Positions 14,201 to 24,385 of a DNA stretch of 64,000 nt are shown one piece after another. The DNA is from Cyanophora paradoxa (Eukaryota > Glaucocystophyceae > Cyanophorales > Cyanophoraceae). The DNA is taken from contig QPMI01000044.1 in assembly GCA_004431415.1 (NCBI GenBank), positions 1 through 64,000 on the forward strand, read 5' to 3'. The translations under genes and the position numbers were made by a program. The notes under the pieces are model-generated. The model was not told the DNA's origin. It made no database searches and worked only from the letters and a program-made list of their open reading frames with translations. How positions within the stretch are numbered: position 1 is the first letter of the stretch; every line of letters starts with the position of its first letter.

Positions 14201-17200
14201 GTGGGGGACGGGGAGGCCGAGGGCGAGGGCGAGGGCGAGGGGGTCGCCGGGGGCGGGAGGCACGCCGTGTCCGTCGCAGAAATTCCGAAGGCCCCCGAAT
14301 TCCCCAAGAAGCCTGCCGCCCAGTTAGTGGCTGGGCTCTGTGCGGAACGGACGGTACCGGGAAGGACGCTCACCTTCGACGACGACGAAGTACTGAACCC
14401 CGGCCTCGGCAAAGAACGTTACTCGGGAGCCTAGAGACGGCGTGAGGCCGGCAGCGCCGCAGCCGTCGTCTGATGTGGACGCGTGAGCGGCGGCGATTGC
14501 GCGAGCGGTGAAGCGCGGGGGATCGGACCGTTGAAAGTGACGCGGACGGCGGACGTGTTCGCGGGGCAGCCGCGGTAGATGTGGACGTACGTGTCGAACG
14601 CCGTCGCCGGGTGGCACAGGGAGACGGTGACGGCCCTCGCGGAGGGGACGGAGAGCGTGTAGAGCATCTCGGGCGAGTCGTAGTATGTCGCGAAGAGGTT
14701 CGTCCGCCCCGCCGTCGTGGCGCTCAGCGGTGGCGCGGCGCCCGTGCCCGCGGCCGTGCAGGCGCTGACGAGCGACTGCGCCGCCTGGCACGCCAGCGAG
14801 AGGCCGTAGAACACTGGAGTCGGGGTCGGGGGCGGCGGTACGCCCAGGCACACGGAATCCTGCACGGAAAGCGCGAACTGGCCCGTCCGCATCCCGTAAC
14901 CTGCGGGGGGCGTGAGCGTGATATCGATGCCGGCTCTGCCGCCCGCTCGGATTGGGCCGGGCTCACCTTCGACGACGACGTAGTACTCGTAGCCGGGGCT
15001 GACAGTGGCGACGAAGGACGAGGCGAGGCCGACCGGACAGCCGTCGTCTGCAAGGGCGAACGATCGCGAGCGTTGCGATCGTCAGCTCACGCATGCAGAA
15101 GCGGTGGCTTGATGGCTATAGGCCGCACCGCTGAAAGCGACTGGGGTGAGGGTCCCTGACGCGAGCAAAGGACACCCCCGATACAGATACTGCGAGAGTG
15201 CGGGAGACAAAAAGCATCGATATCACACGCGATAAAGTGATAAAATATGCAAGCCATCCAAAGGTACCCACCACGACTGTGTCGAAGTCCGTCGACGGCG
15301 AGCACGTGGAGATGGTCACGATGCGCGTGCTCGTCACGTTGAACTTGAAGTAGCGCTGCGATCGCAGAAGGCAAGCATAAAATATATCAAAATTACAAGT
15401 GCCGCTTAAAATATATCGAAGTTACAAGTGCCGCTTAAGCGTACCTCGCCGCTTGTGTACGGGCTCGACAGCACATCCGGGGCGCCTGATGCATGGAGGG
15501 GCGTGATTAATATTGTCAAGGACGATGCTGAAAACCGCGCACCTGCACCGGCGTTCGAGCGGACGAGCGCCGAGGTGCACGTGTTGATGGTCTCCACGCT
15601 CACTTGCGACTCGCACGAGGCTCCCGCGCCGGGCGCGGTAGCGGGGACCGGCGTCGGCGTGGCTTCCACCGTCGGCGCGGGCGTTGGTGCGGCGATGCCA
15701 CACGCGGCATTCGGGGCCTTGACGGTCAGACCGAAGTTTCCGATGCTGCCCCCGTATCCTGTGTCGCGGCTCAAAAAGAGCATGCGGGAAAAGAGCCGAG
15801 TGTGCAGGATCCCGGACGTCGAGTGCGCGCGCGCACCGCGGACGGCAACGAAGTACTGGCGACCAGCAGTGAGGTTGAACGAGGCCTTCGACGCGAGGGT
15901 GTTGGACGGGCACGCCGTCGCCCCCGAGTCGTCGTTCTGGGCGATCAAATCGCTCGAGGAGAACGTCGGGCAGCCCTCGGTCACGGAGACGACGGTGTCG
16001 AAGTTGGTCCGCTGGCTGCACGTCGAGATCTCAACCAGCCTGGCCATGGACGCCCACGTGAGATGCAAAATGGAAAGTAGAGTGAACGCGCGGAATGGGG
16101 AAAGTACATTGATACGTGGTAGGAGACCGTGAAGAAGACGGCGGGGGCGCCCTGGATCCGCTGAAGGGAGGAGGCGGAGATGGAGCCGCTGAACATGTCC
16201 CGACTGCAGGGGTTGAGCGGCGGCGCCGTGCAATCTGCGCCCCAGTTACATTAGAAAACACTGTGAGGAAACTCTACGGCAACGCACTGCCGACGGTGAA
16301 GGTGGGGCTGAAGCTCTGCACGGCGAACGGATCGGCACTTGCGACGCGGAGCTGGTACCGCCCGCCGGCGATCGGGGGCAAAGCGGCCGATGGCGCCAGC
16401 TCCAGGAAGCGAGTGGATGGCCGCAGGTTCGCAACAGCACCGGCGAGCAGCTGCAAACGGGTCAAAACCGCGAACGCACGAGCATATTGAAACAAACGCG
16501 ACGAACGACGTCAAAGGCGTTCGAGCTCTCAGCCGCGGGGTGGAGGTACAGAGCCACAGTCGAGCGCGTCTCCCGCCCCGCGTACGTCCTGCGAAAATTC
16601 AGGAATCGAAAACGCGCGCCGCTATTCAACATGTACAGTAGAAGAGGAAAAGCGCACCACTGGGCGCGGAATGTGGAGCGGCCGAGCTCCCACTCCGTCG
16701 CAGCGCGGGGCTGCGAGATCTGGAAGGGGGCGTACGTCTCGCAGCGGGGCCCGGTGAAGCCGTCCGCGCAGAGGCAGGCGCCGTCCAGGCACTCCCCGTC
16801 GTTGAGGCAGGCGACGCTGCACCCGTAGCATGTGGCGATCGCAGACGCTGCGGGGCGGGGCGGGGCCGTCGGACTTCGAAGTCGACCGACATGTACTCTT
16901 TTATGAGGCGACCGAGCGCTTGGGCTCACCAGGGATCGAGTTCACCGGGTTCGCCCAGACGGACCGGATGTTCAGCAGCCGGCTCTGCCCGGGCTGCCGG
17001 GCAGGTCATAATCAGTGACCGTGGCGGCGGCAGTGGAATCAGAACACTGCTTCGAAATTTTGGGGATTGGCGGACCGGCGTGAGCGAGTTGCCGACGGCC
17101 CCGAGGACGGCCGAGGCGTAGAGGGCCTGGGTCGCCTCGGCGACGGTCGCCATCGGATGCAGCTCGAGGTACGTCGCTGAGGGGCAGTGAGGGGCCGCGG

Positions 17201-20095
17201 AAGGCGCCAGAGGCTTTAGAAAGCCGTACCGAGGACGCCGGAGACAAGGGGCGTCGCCTGCACGTGCGGCGTCGGCATCGGTACAGAAACATAAAAGAGC
17301 CCTCAGACTCGAACGAGCTTTTTATATACGCGGGGGCGCTGCACATGCGCACCATCGACGTGCCCTGCAGGCTCCGGATAGCTGTCGTGCTGGTGTGGCT
17401 GGTCGAGACGATGTCGACCCCCGGGGCGAAGATGTTCACGCACTGCGCCCCGGCAGGAGGGTGAGGCCCGCGCCGGAAATCTCGAGGGGCCCGGCACGTC
17501 TTCTCGGGCCGCACCGATCCGTAGTTGGAAAAGGGCGCGCGGACGTCGTTGAGGCCCGTGGCGCCGACTGTGATCGCGAAGGCCGAGGCGGCCGGCACGA
17601 AGCGGCACTGAAACGAGCGGGGGTACGGTTGGACGAGGAGGGTGCGGGCGGACGTTGAACGCGCGGGGGCGGGCGCACGGCGTCGTTGTTTTCGTTGCCG
17701 GCGGCGACGACGACGACGATGCCGGCCTGCGTTGCCCTGCGCGGCCGCGCGCGTGAGCGGCCTGGAGAAGATGAAGTCTGAGCGCAGAGCCGAGGGCGCG
17801 GGCGCACCGGGAGAAGACCGAGTCGAAGGCGGGGAGCGAGGCGCGGCTCTCGGCGCCGAGGGACATCGAAATGATGGCGGGGATTCCAGTGTCCCTCGTC
17901 TCGATCACGTGCTCGACGCCGTCGATGGCCGCCGCCTGGCCAGGCCCACGCCGGGCGCGCGTCAGGGGTGGCCGGGCCGGCGCGAGGGGCGGGGCGGGGC
18001 GGGGGCGGCACGAGGGAGCCGGAGCCGTCGCAGCCGAGGACCTTCACCGCCTTCACTGCCGCCCGCCGCCCGCCGCGTGAGCCGCGGAAGTCGAGCTCGA
18101 AGTGGGGGCGGGAGCAAGGAGGGAGAGAGGGGAGGGGAAGGAGGAGGGTGGGGGAGGGAGGGGTGGGGGAGGAGGGGCGGGGGGGAGGGGGCGGGGGGGG
18201 AGGAGGGGCGGGGGAGGGGGAGGGAGGGGCGGGGGAGGGTGGGGTGCAGGAGAGGGCGCGGGAGGAGGGGCGGGGAGGGTGGGGGCGCAGAAGGGGCGGG
18301 GGAGGAGGGGCGCCGCGCCGCCGCGTGAGCCGCGGAGGGAGGGGAGGGGAGGGAGAGCGGGGGAGAGCGGGGGGAGAGCGGGAGGAGAGCGCGGGGAGAG
18401 CGGGGGGAGAGCGGGGGCGAGGGGGGGGAGCAGGGGGGAAGAGAGGGGGGGGGCGGCGGGCGGCGCACGCGACGCCTTCTTCGCAGCGCCGTACGTGCGC
18501 CCGCCGACGGTGCCGCCACGTGCGTCCTGCGTCGGCGCGGGCGCGCGGGGCAGAGTCAGCCGCCCGGCCGAAGGGGGCGCCGAGAGGCCGCGGGGGCCGG
18601 GGCCGGGGGGCGGACCCGTGCCCGTTGCAGTCGTGGGAGACGCCGTTCGCGTCGACCGAGTCTGGCGGGTCGAGTTGGCGGCACGCGGGCGGGCGCAGGC
18701 GGCCGGGCGGGGCGGGGGCCGCGCACCCTGGACGAAGTCGGCGGACCAGGAGGCGCGCCCCTCGAATTCCTCGTGGCCGACCTCGATGCCCGAGTCCAGC
18801 ACGTACACCTCCACCCCGCAGCCTGCGGCCAGGACCGGCAGGGCCCGGGGGTGAGAGGCCTGAGCAGGCCGAGGGGCCGGGGGCGAAGGGCAGCGGCACC
18901 GGTCGCGTTGTAGTCGTACCGCCCGTCGAGGCCCGCCGCGGCGGCCGCCGCGTCGATCCGGTCGAGGTTCCACGGCGCTGCGCGGATTCAGGCGGGCCGG
19001 GGGCCGATCGCGAAGGGCCGCCGGGGGCTGGGCGTACCGTCGTGCTGCGTCCAGGAGCGGGCGGCGTACAGAGCGATGTTCTCGTACACGCCGGCGACGC
19101 TCGGGTCCGCCTTGGCCAGCGCCAGCACGTCCGGCGACATCCTTCCCGCCCCCGCGCGCGTCAGCGCAGCACTCGGGCCGGGCGGGGCGGGCGGCCCGGC
19201 GGGGCGGGGCGGGGCGGGCGGGTCGGGCGGGGCGGGCGGGGCGGGCGGTAGGGTCGGGGCGGGGCGGGCCGCACCGGCGGCGAAGCCCGTCATGGCGAGC
19301 TCGTAGACGCTCAGCACCTCGAGGAAGGTCCCAGGGCTCGAGCCTGCGCGCCGCGCCTTCAGCTCGACGCGAGCTCGCAGGATTGCTGACGCCGCGCGCC
19401 CGTGCGCAGCCGCACCGGCCTCTGCTTTCGAAGGCGACGAGCTCGAGCTCGAGCCGGGGGCGGCCGCGGCCGCGGGCCCGTCCGGGCGCGCCCCGACGCG
19501 GCCGCCCTTCGCGCCTTGGCCGACGGGAGCGGCCACCGGCTTCTCCGCCTCGCGCACGCGCTGCTGGAACCTGCGCCCGCGCGCGCCCTTCAGGAACGGC
19601 TCGGCGGCGCGGCTTGGAACGGGTCCGACGGCCTCGTCTCAGGCCTAGGAGATCAAGCTTAAGGACGCACGCGGCGACGAGCGCGGCGGCCGCAGCGGGC
19701 CGTGCGCCGGCATCAGCGCCAGCCGAGGCGCCTCCGGCGTCCTCTAGGAGGCTCCGGCGGCGCGCGCCGGCGTCCCTCGCCGCCTCCGCAGTGAACTCCT
19801 GCGCGCGCGGGCCGGCAGGCGACCCGTTTCGATCTCAGCGATCGAAGATTCGAAAGGACAGGACGAATTCGAAGGCACGGTCAGAGCGCACCACGATGAA
19901 GGTCGAGGGGTGCGCCGGGGGCGAAGGGGCGCGCGCCGCCAGGGCGCCGATCGCAGCCTCCCCGATGATCAGGCTCGCAATCGCGCACACGAGGACGAGG
20001 CCTAGGGGGAGGGGCGCGCGCGGCTGTGCGCGATGCTCTCTACGGCGGCACGACGCCCGCTTCTGCATGGCGCCGCCTGCTCGAAGCTTGATCAT
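981..20095 (-). CDS. Giant type I membrane protein: S8 (proteinase K-like) protease with EGF, about 19 PPC-like repeats, SEA-like domain and TM helix
   Basis: One spliced gene is inferred from continuous domain order on the minus strand. The N-terminal exon (start 20095, or the second Met at 20068) carries a basic stretch and a hydrophobic signal segment. An I9-type propeptide follows, then a subtilase core with Asp, His, Asn and Ser motifs, an EGF module near 16.8 kb, and a long run of PPC-like beta-sandwich repeats from about 16.1 to 2.7 kb. Next come a SEA-like domain near 2.0 kb, an Ala/Val-rich transmembrane helix near 1.35-1.42 kb, an Arg-rich stop-transfer and a tail ending in NFPFRC. 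Introns are numerous and mostly GT-AG. The expected product is a secretory-pathway, self-processed, cell-surface or shed protease; the repeats probably mediate adhesion or protein contacts (inference). That all exons belong to one transcript is not proven; a split near 3.8 kb or at the EGF module would be the main alternative. Confidence 0.72.
2700..16100 (-). repeat. Array of about 19 PPC-like extracellular repeats
   Basis: Each unit is about 120-130 residues. It opens with a short strand such as LYKFTVPESK, then a core like FSLCDPRTTFDTVLRIYRGC, a loop with a cysteine and a D/S-rich YGC-D-D-GR stretch, then a strand resembling TYFVVVGG and EGNFALSV. It ends in a linker with two cysteines and C-Y-NSTVG-PN. 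Core motifs are visible near 16.0, 15.3, 14.6, 14.0, 13.35, 12.45, 11.75, 11.1, 10.4, 9.8, 9.3, 8.6, 7.95, 7.25, 6.6, 5.9, 5.1, 4.2 and 2.95 kb. The fold assignment to bacterial-type pre-peptidase C-terminal domains is by pattern. The extra conserved cysteines suggest one or two disulfides per unit. Introns interrupt at similar places in several units, consistent with exon-unit duplication. Confidence 0.75.
16650..16860 (-). other. EGF-like module exon in the giant protease gene
   Basis: The exon begins after a CAG acceptor near 16.86 kb. It encodes a six-cysteine EGF signature, with the order C-x2-C, then CLNDGEC, then CLCADGFTGPRC. This is the classic spacing of an extracellular EGF module. 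It sits between the protease end (NPVNSIPG, about 16.94 kb) and the first PPC-like repeat, as a hinge between enzyme and repeat stalk. Confidence 0.85.
16930..20095 (-). other. I9 propeptide and S8 protease catalytic region of the giant gene
   Basis: The propeptide ends around 19.1 kb with a segment resembling the I9 C-terminus (ADPSVAGVYEN, then TQ), preceded by LSVYELAMTGFAA near 19.3 kb. The catalytic Asp is in VYVLDSGIEVG (about 18.8 kb), the His in HDCNGHG plus THVA across an intron (18.64/18.51 kb), the substrate strand is ISMSLG (about 17.87 kb), the oxyanion Asn is in VVVAAGN (about 17.7 kb), and the Ser is in GTSM, split from ATPLVSG by an intron (about 17.36/17.27 kb). These motifs and the cysteine-containing VLGCDGSGS strand place it nearest proteinase K. 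All catalytic residues are present. The exon holding THVA is out of frame for about 14 codons relative to the family pattern GTVGGRTYG (see findings). Confidence 0.85.
18085..18466 (-). repeat. G-tract-rich intron between S8 protease exons
   Basis: The plus strand is almost pure G with scattered A and C (repeats of GGGGAGGGG and GGGGAGAGCG). The sense strand of the gene is therefore a C/T tract. It lies between the exon with THVA and the exon with VLGCDGSGS. The density of G runs would permit G-quadruplexes on the plus strand. It is also a region where assembly indels would be expected. Confidence 0.7.
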
Positions 20096-21872
20096 GAGCT
20101 GGCGTCGGCCGGACGCCCCCTCAGCGGCGCTGGCTTCGAAATTCTAATCAGTACTGGCGCGCGCGCGCGCGCGTCGCGCCTAGCAGAATCGACAGCCTTG
20201 CACGACCAGTCGACCTCAGGGCCTGGCTGCAAGTTGCAGCCTGCAAGCTGGGCTGCCTAATGATACGCTGCTGCAGCTGGCCGAGGCGGTCGCCGAGCTC
20301 GAGTCGCGCTCGACGACGACGTGTCCCTAGGCCTGAGCCGCCTGACCGGTACCGTCGCCGTCCGTCGGACTGCACTGCTGCTGTTCGACGGCTAATGCGG
20401 CTTCTAGATCTGCGCGCATGCGGCCGCCTTGGGATTTTAGGACGACGAGCCCGGCGGGGGTAGGACTTTAGCGGCTCAGGTAACAGGCGTGACGTCACGG
20501 TGGCACGCAGGTTGCAATTTTCGTGGAACTTTTTCTTGATTCATGATCGTATTTTTGACGAACTCGCAATCCAGCCGCGCATGAATCGGCAAAGAACTTC
20601 TCGGATGTTCAACGGTTTTTTTCGTAAGCGGCTCTACGCACGTCCGACGCGTATACAACGACGTCGCGTACCGGTATACTCTTCGCAATTCGCGCGCGCG
20701 CAGCAGCCAGCGGGCCCGGGGGCCGGGGCCCGGGCGACGCGCGCGAATTGCGAAGGCCCTAGACTGCTACTAGGGCCGCGACTCGGCGAGTAGCCTCGAG
20801 ATGGCCGGTAGACGCCGGTACTAGTAGACTAGTAGTAGACTACTAGTAGTAGGGCGGCGAGGGCCTACTAGGCGACTACACGCCGCGGCGCCGGCAGCTC
20901 CCGCCGGCCGCGGCGTGCCGGCGCCGTTATCAAGTTTCCGGCTCAACCGCGCAGTTTTGAAGAAATCAAAACTTAACTACTCCAAGCATGTAGGCCAGCA
21001 GGGCCACTGCAGCCTGTGGCTGCAGCTGGACCATGCTTCCCTTTGGCCATGCTCAAAGACTGTTTTGGGTTGCCCGGCAGGGTTGCCCGGGCCCGGCGGC
21101 CGTTATTTGCAAAAATGACGATATATTAATGGGGGCCCGGCGGACCAGGGGGGGAGGGGGAGGGGGGGGGGGGAGGGAAGGGGGGGGGATGCACATCTGC
21201 ACGGGCCCTTGCAATTGGGGCGGCTTGGGGCTAAGCTCCTCCTTGGAGGCTGGGCCCTCCTGGTTGGAGAGCGCTGCTGCTCGGGCGGCGTTGATGCTGC
21301 TGCCTGCTGGAGCCCGGTCCTGGGGCGCGGTCGGCAGCAGCAGCGGCGGCGGCGGGTTGAAGATCTGCGCCCCCGGCTCGAGCGGCAGAGGAAAAGGAGA
21401 GGGGCCCCCAAGGAAAGGAGCCTTCCGGTCCAGACGCCAGAGGCGCGGGAGGGGGGGGGGGGGGGGGGGGGGGGGCTGTCGGGCGCCCTGGGGTACGTTC
21501 CACTGTCGTGCTGGAGGCGGGGCGCTGGCCCGGCAGGCAGCGGCTCCCAGGGCCGCCCCCCCCGCAGGTTCGGCGGCCGTGCCCGCGGCCGCCGGCCGGT
21601 CGCCGGCGTGGCGAGCGAGCGCGCTCCCGCACGCCTCGGCGAGCCCCGCCCGCGGCCCCCGGACGCTCGCCCCAGAGGCTCCCCGGCGCCCGGCGCCCGG
21701 TCGGCGCCCGTGCCCGCGGCCGGCCGGCCGGTGTGGCGCGGCGAGCGAGCGCGCCCCCGTAGGCCCCGGACGCTCTCTCGGCGGGCCGCCGGGCCCCGCC
21801 CGCGGCCTCCGGACGCTCGCCCCAGAGGCTCCGCGCCACGGCGCAGCGCAGTCCACCGGGCCGCGCCCCGCC
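20096..21872. other. Intergenic region with simple repeats between two minus-strand genes
   Basis: No supported gene. It contains a CG dinucleotide run near 20.16 kb, an array of CTAGTA/GTACTA triplets near 20.81-20.87 kb, several long G runs (21.15-21.19 and 21.45-21.47 kb), and a pair of near-identical 150-base GC-rich segments at about 21.61-21.84 kb (CGGACGCTCGCCCCAGAGGC occurs twice). Very long open frames here are products of GC-rich composition without stop codons. The 5' end presumably holds the promoter of the protease gene. Confidence 0.5.
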
Positions 21873-23049
21873 TCAGAAGAGCGTGTTGGATCGGATGATG
21901 GAGAGCAGCTGCGGCGAGAGGGGGGGGAAGGAGAGGGGGGCACGCGTCCATCACCGATCGCGAGCCGCGGGGGGGGGGGTACGGCGCGGGGCGCGGCCCG
22001 TCTGACCTGCGCGGCGTCGGGCGCGCGGGCCGCCTCGCCCTCCGCCTCCTCCACCATCCGCTCGACCTCCTCCTCCCCCAGCGGCCTCCTCAGCGCCCCC
22101 TCCTGCCCCGGCCCCGGTCCCTCAGCGCCGTATCCCCACGCGGGGAGCAACGCGGTACCCCCCGCACCTCGGAGAGCAGCTCGGCGAGGTCGTTCGCCTT
22201 CTTGTGCGAGATCACGTCCAGCGACGTCGTACCCCCCTCCTCGTCCTCGTCCTGCCGGGCGGCGGGCGTTGGCGTGGGCGGGGGCGGGCGGGCGGGGGTG
22301 GAGGGGGGTAGAGGAATGGTATCGCAAAAGGGAGGAGGATCTAGCAGAAGGGAAGGCCGGAGGAGGACGCCGGGCCCGGCGACTCCGGAAGGCAAGTCCG
22401 GGGGGGAAGAGGCGGCGGAGGGGGGGGCGGAGGGGGGGGGAGGAAGGGGCGCGCACGTCGGACATGAGGAGGTCGAGTCGCTCGCGCAGCATACGCTGCT
22501 TGCTGTCCCTCGCGAGCTGCCGGCCCCCCGCGCGCGCCGGCGCCGGGCTCGGAGCAGGCCAGGGCGGGCGGGCGGGCGGGGCGGGGCGGCGCGGGGCGGA
22601 CGATGCGGGGCGTGACGACGGAGAGGAACACGTCGAACGGGACGAAGCCCGTCTCATCCGGGTCGGCGCCCTTCGTCGCGGCCGCGAGCTCCTCCCCTGC
22701 GCCGCCGCCGCCGCCGCCCCGCGCGTGCACGTCAGCTGCATCGATCCGCTGCGCGGCGCCGAGCGGCGCGTCGGGCGCCCGCACCCGATGCCTCCACGTC
22801 GAGCGCGAGGAGGACGTACTGGAGATTCCGCGTGGCGAGCAGGAGGTCCCGCCCGCCCGGGTCCCCCTCCTTCCTGCTCAGCGCTGCAACGAAGGAGCCT
22901 CAGCGGGAGACACTGGGACCGCCCCGGCGCCGCGCACCGAACTCCCGGAAGGCCGAGAGCACCTCGGCCGCCTGCTCTTCGTCCAGGTTGTCCGGCGGCT
23001 TCGCGCGCCGCCTGTACGCCAAGTCCGAAGGCGCTCCCGTGAAGGCCAT
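21873..23049 (-). CDS. Small EF-hand superfamily protein with degenerate loops
   Basis: I read about seven exons from the start codon at 23049. Exon 1 encodes PDNLDEEQAAEVLSAFREF, then exons follow with ATRNLQYVLLALDVEA, DETGFVPFDVFLSVVTP, KQRMLRERLDLLMSD, ISHKKANDLAELLSE and EEEVERMVEEAEGE, and the last ends LLSIIRSNTLF followed by TGA. All junctions are GT-AG and preserve frame. The helix-loop-helix rhythm and four-unit length match calmodulin/centrin or the axonemal EFCAB2/DRC8 group. The calcium loops lack the usual D-x-D-x-D pattern, so calcium binding is doubtful. A role at the flagellum would fit an organism with IFT172, but that is inference. The product is about 190 residues and acidic at the C-terminal half. 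Confidence 0.7.
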
Positions 23050-23549
23050 CGCACCGGCCGCTGAGACCGAGGGCGCTCTGAACCACGCTGAACTCTAGCT
23101 ACAGCCGAAGACCGCAATGCAGAGCACACCGTAAGCCGGGGAGCAGCGCTTGAAAGCGCACTGGTCTTGGAGCAACCGGAAGCACCGCTCGCCTGTTGAT
23201 GATGATTCCTGGCACGATACTGGCGGCTTTGCTGGTTCAGGCGGCTTTGCTGGGGTGCTTGCCGGTTGCTTTCTAGATCTGCGCACTCAGCGGCTTTTCA
23301 CAGTGGGCGGGGAGGCGCTTGCACTGTAAACGCTTTTGCTGATGCGGCTTTGCTGGCGCTTCGTGCTTCGCGCAAGTTCCGCTACGCGCTCGGGGTACCG
23401 TAACCGCAGGACCGATACACGCGCTCCAAGAGCCCCAAACGAGCAGCCAAGAGCTCCAAGAGCGCTACGAGCTATCGGCGCCGCAGGCCAAACGGCGCCG
23501 CAGAGAGCGTTCGTTCGGCTTGTGCGCGTAGGCAGCCCGAATCGGCAAA
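23050..23549. other. Intergenic region between divergent genes
   Basis: About 500 bases separate the start codons of the minus-strand EF-hand gene and the plus-strand hypothetical gene. It holds degenerate repeats of GGCGGCTTTGCTGG (near 23.22, 23.24 and 23.34 kb). No exon with coding character is seen. It may act as a shared promoter. Confidence 0.45.
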
Positions 23550-24129
23550 ATGAGGAGTCTCGAATCCGTTATCAAGAATGCAGTATCGTCCGCAGTTGCT
23601 GAAGCGGTCGGGCCAGAGTCAGCGATTGGGTCAGCGCTCGCCTCGATGCTCACTGCAGTACGTGAACGCGCACGCGCTAAGTTACGCATGCGTACAATGG
23701 ATCGACGATTTCGCAGCTTCACAGGATTGAGCTGCAGGTCATCCGTTCCGATAACGAGAGGCGGCAAGGCGGCAGCCCGCTGAACCCGTACAACGTACCT
23801 CGGAACAGGAAGGGAGAGGAGCTGCCGAGCGCACTTCGAGAGAAGCTGAAGTCAGCGGAGCGCATCCGTGCTCTGACCGAGGTGAATGCGCAACTTTCCT
23901 TGTGTTTTCACTGGCCGGCGCGCGCGGCCCTTTAATTTCTCATGATCAAATCTTTCGGCAGAAAGAGTGCGAGCTAATTCTTGAGCACTACAGCGAAGAG
24001 ATCGACATATCCGCTATACCGGAAAGGCCTGCAGCTGTAGCTGCACCGGGCAAGCGTGGCCGCGAATCATCAGAGCGCCTGAACACTCAGCAACGCCTGA
24101 TCGCCATGCACCTCGGAGTGTGTATATGA
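23550..24129 (+). CDS. Hypothetical protein of 146 residues, three exons
   Basis: Exons are 23550-23657, 23717-23881 and 23962-24129. The donors are GTACGT and GTGAAT, the acceptors TCGCAG and CGGCAG, and all junctions are phase 0, so a continuous frame of 146 codons results. Exon 1 encodes an Ala-rich amphipathic helix, exon 2 a charged segment (RSDNERRQGG, PLNPYNVPRNRKGEEL, then a basic-acidic helix), and exon 3 KECELILEHYSEEI and an ending MHLGVCI. I do not recognise a family. The mix of helix and RKGEEL-type linker resembles proteins encoded next to mobile DNA, but nothing specific supports that. The gene has clearly lower GC than the surrounding intergenic DNA. Confidence 0.55.
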
Positions 24130-24385
24130 CGTGCGCCTGCTTCCTGATCTAGATCTCCACTTCGTGGATTAGACATACGCGTGCGTCCAGCGTCGACGGC
24201 TACAGCGTCGACGGGCTGAGAATTTGCGCGCGCAGGGCCGGGGCTCAAGCTTGGGCAGACTCGCGGGCCAGATTCGGTGCGCGCTCCTCTGGGGCCGTTC
24301 CGCGTTGTGCCTTAAGCTCGCGGCGCTGCAGCCCCCCTCCCCCGCCCGCCCCCGCCGGAGCCCGCCGCGGCCCCCGCGCGGCCCT

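Noticed and set aside
981-16100. Repeats considered as a CRISPR-like or DNA tandem array
   Set aside because: The repetition is at protein level in exons of a spliced gene; there are no identical DNA repeats with unique spacers. No CRISPR array is present in the window.
21033-23086. Open frames of about 670 codons on both strands
   Set aside because: They arise from GC-rich sequence poor in stop codons, consist of Pro/Arg/Gly/Ala, and overlap the spliced EF-hand exons that have real splice signals and a conserved-looking protein.
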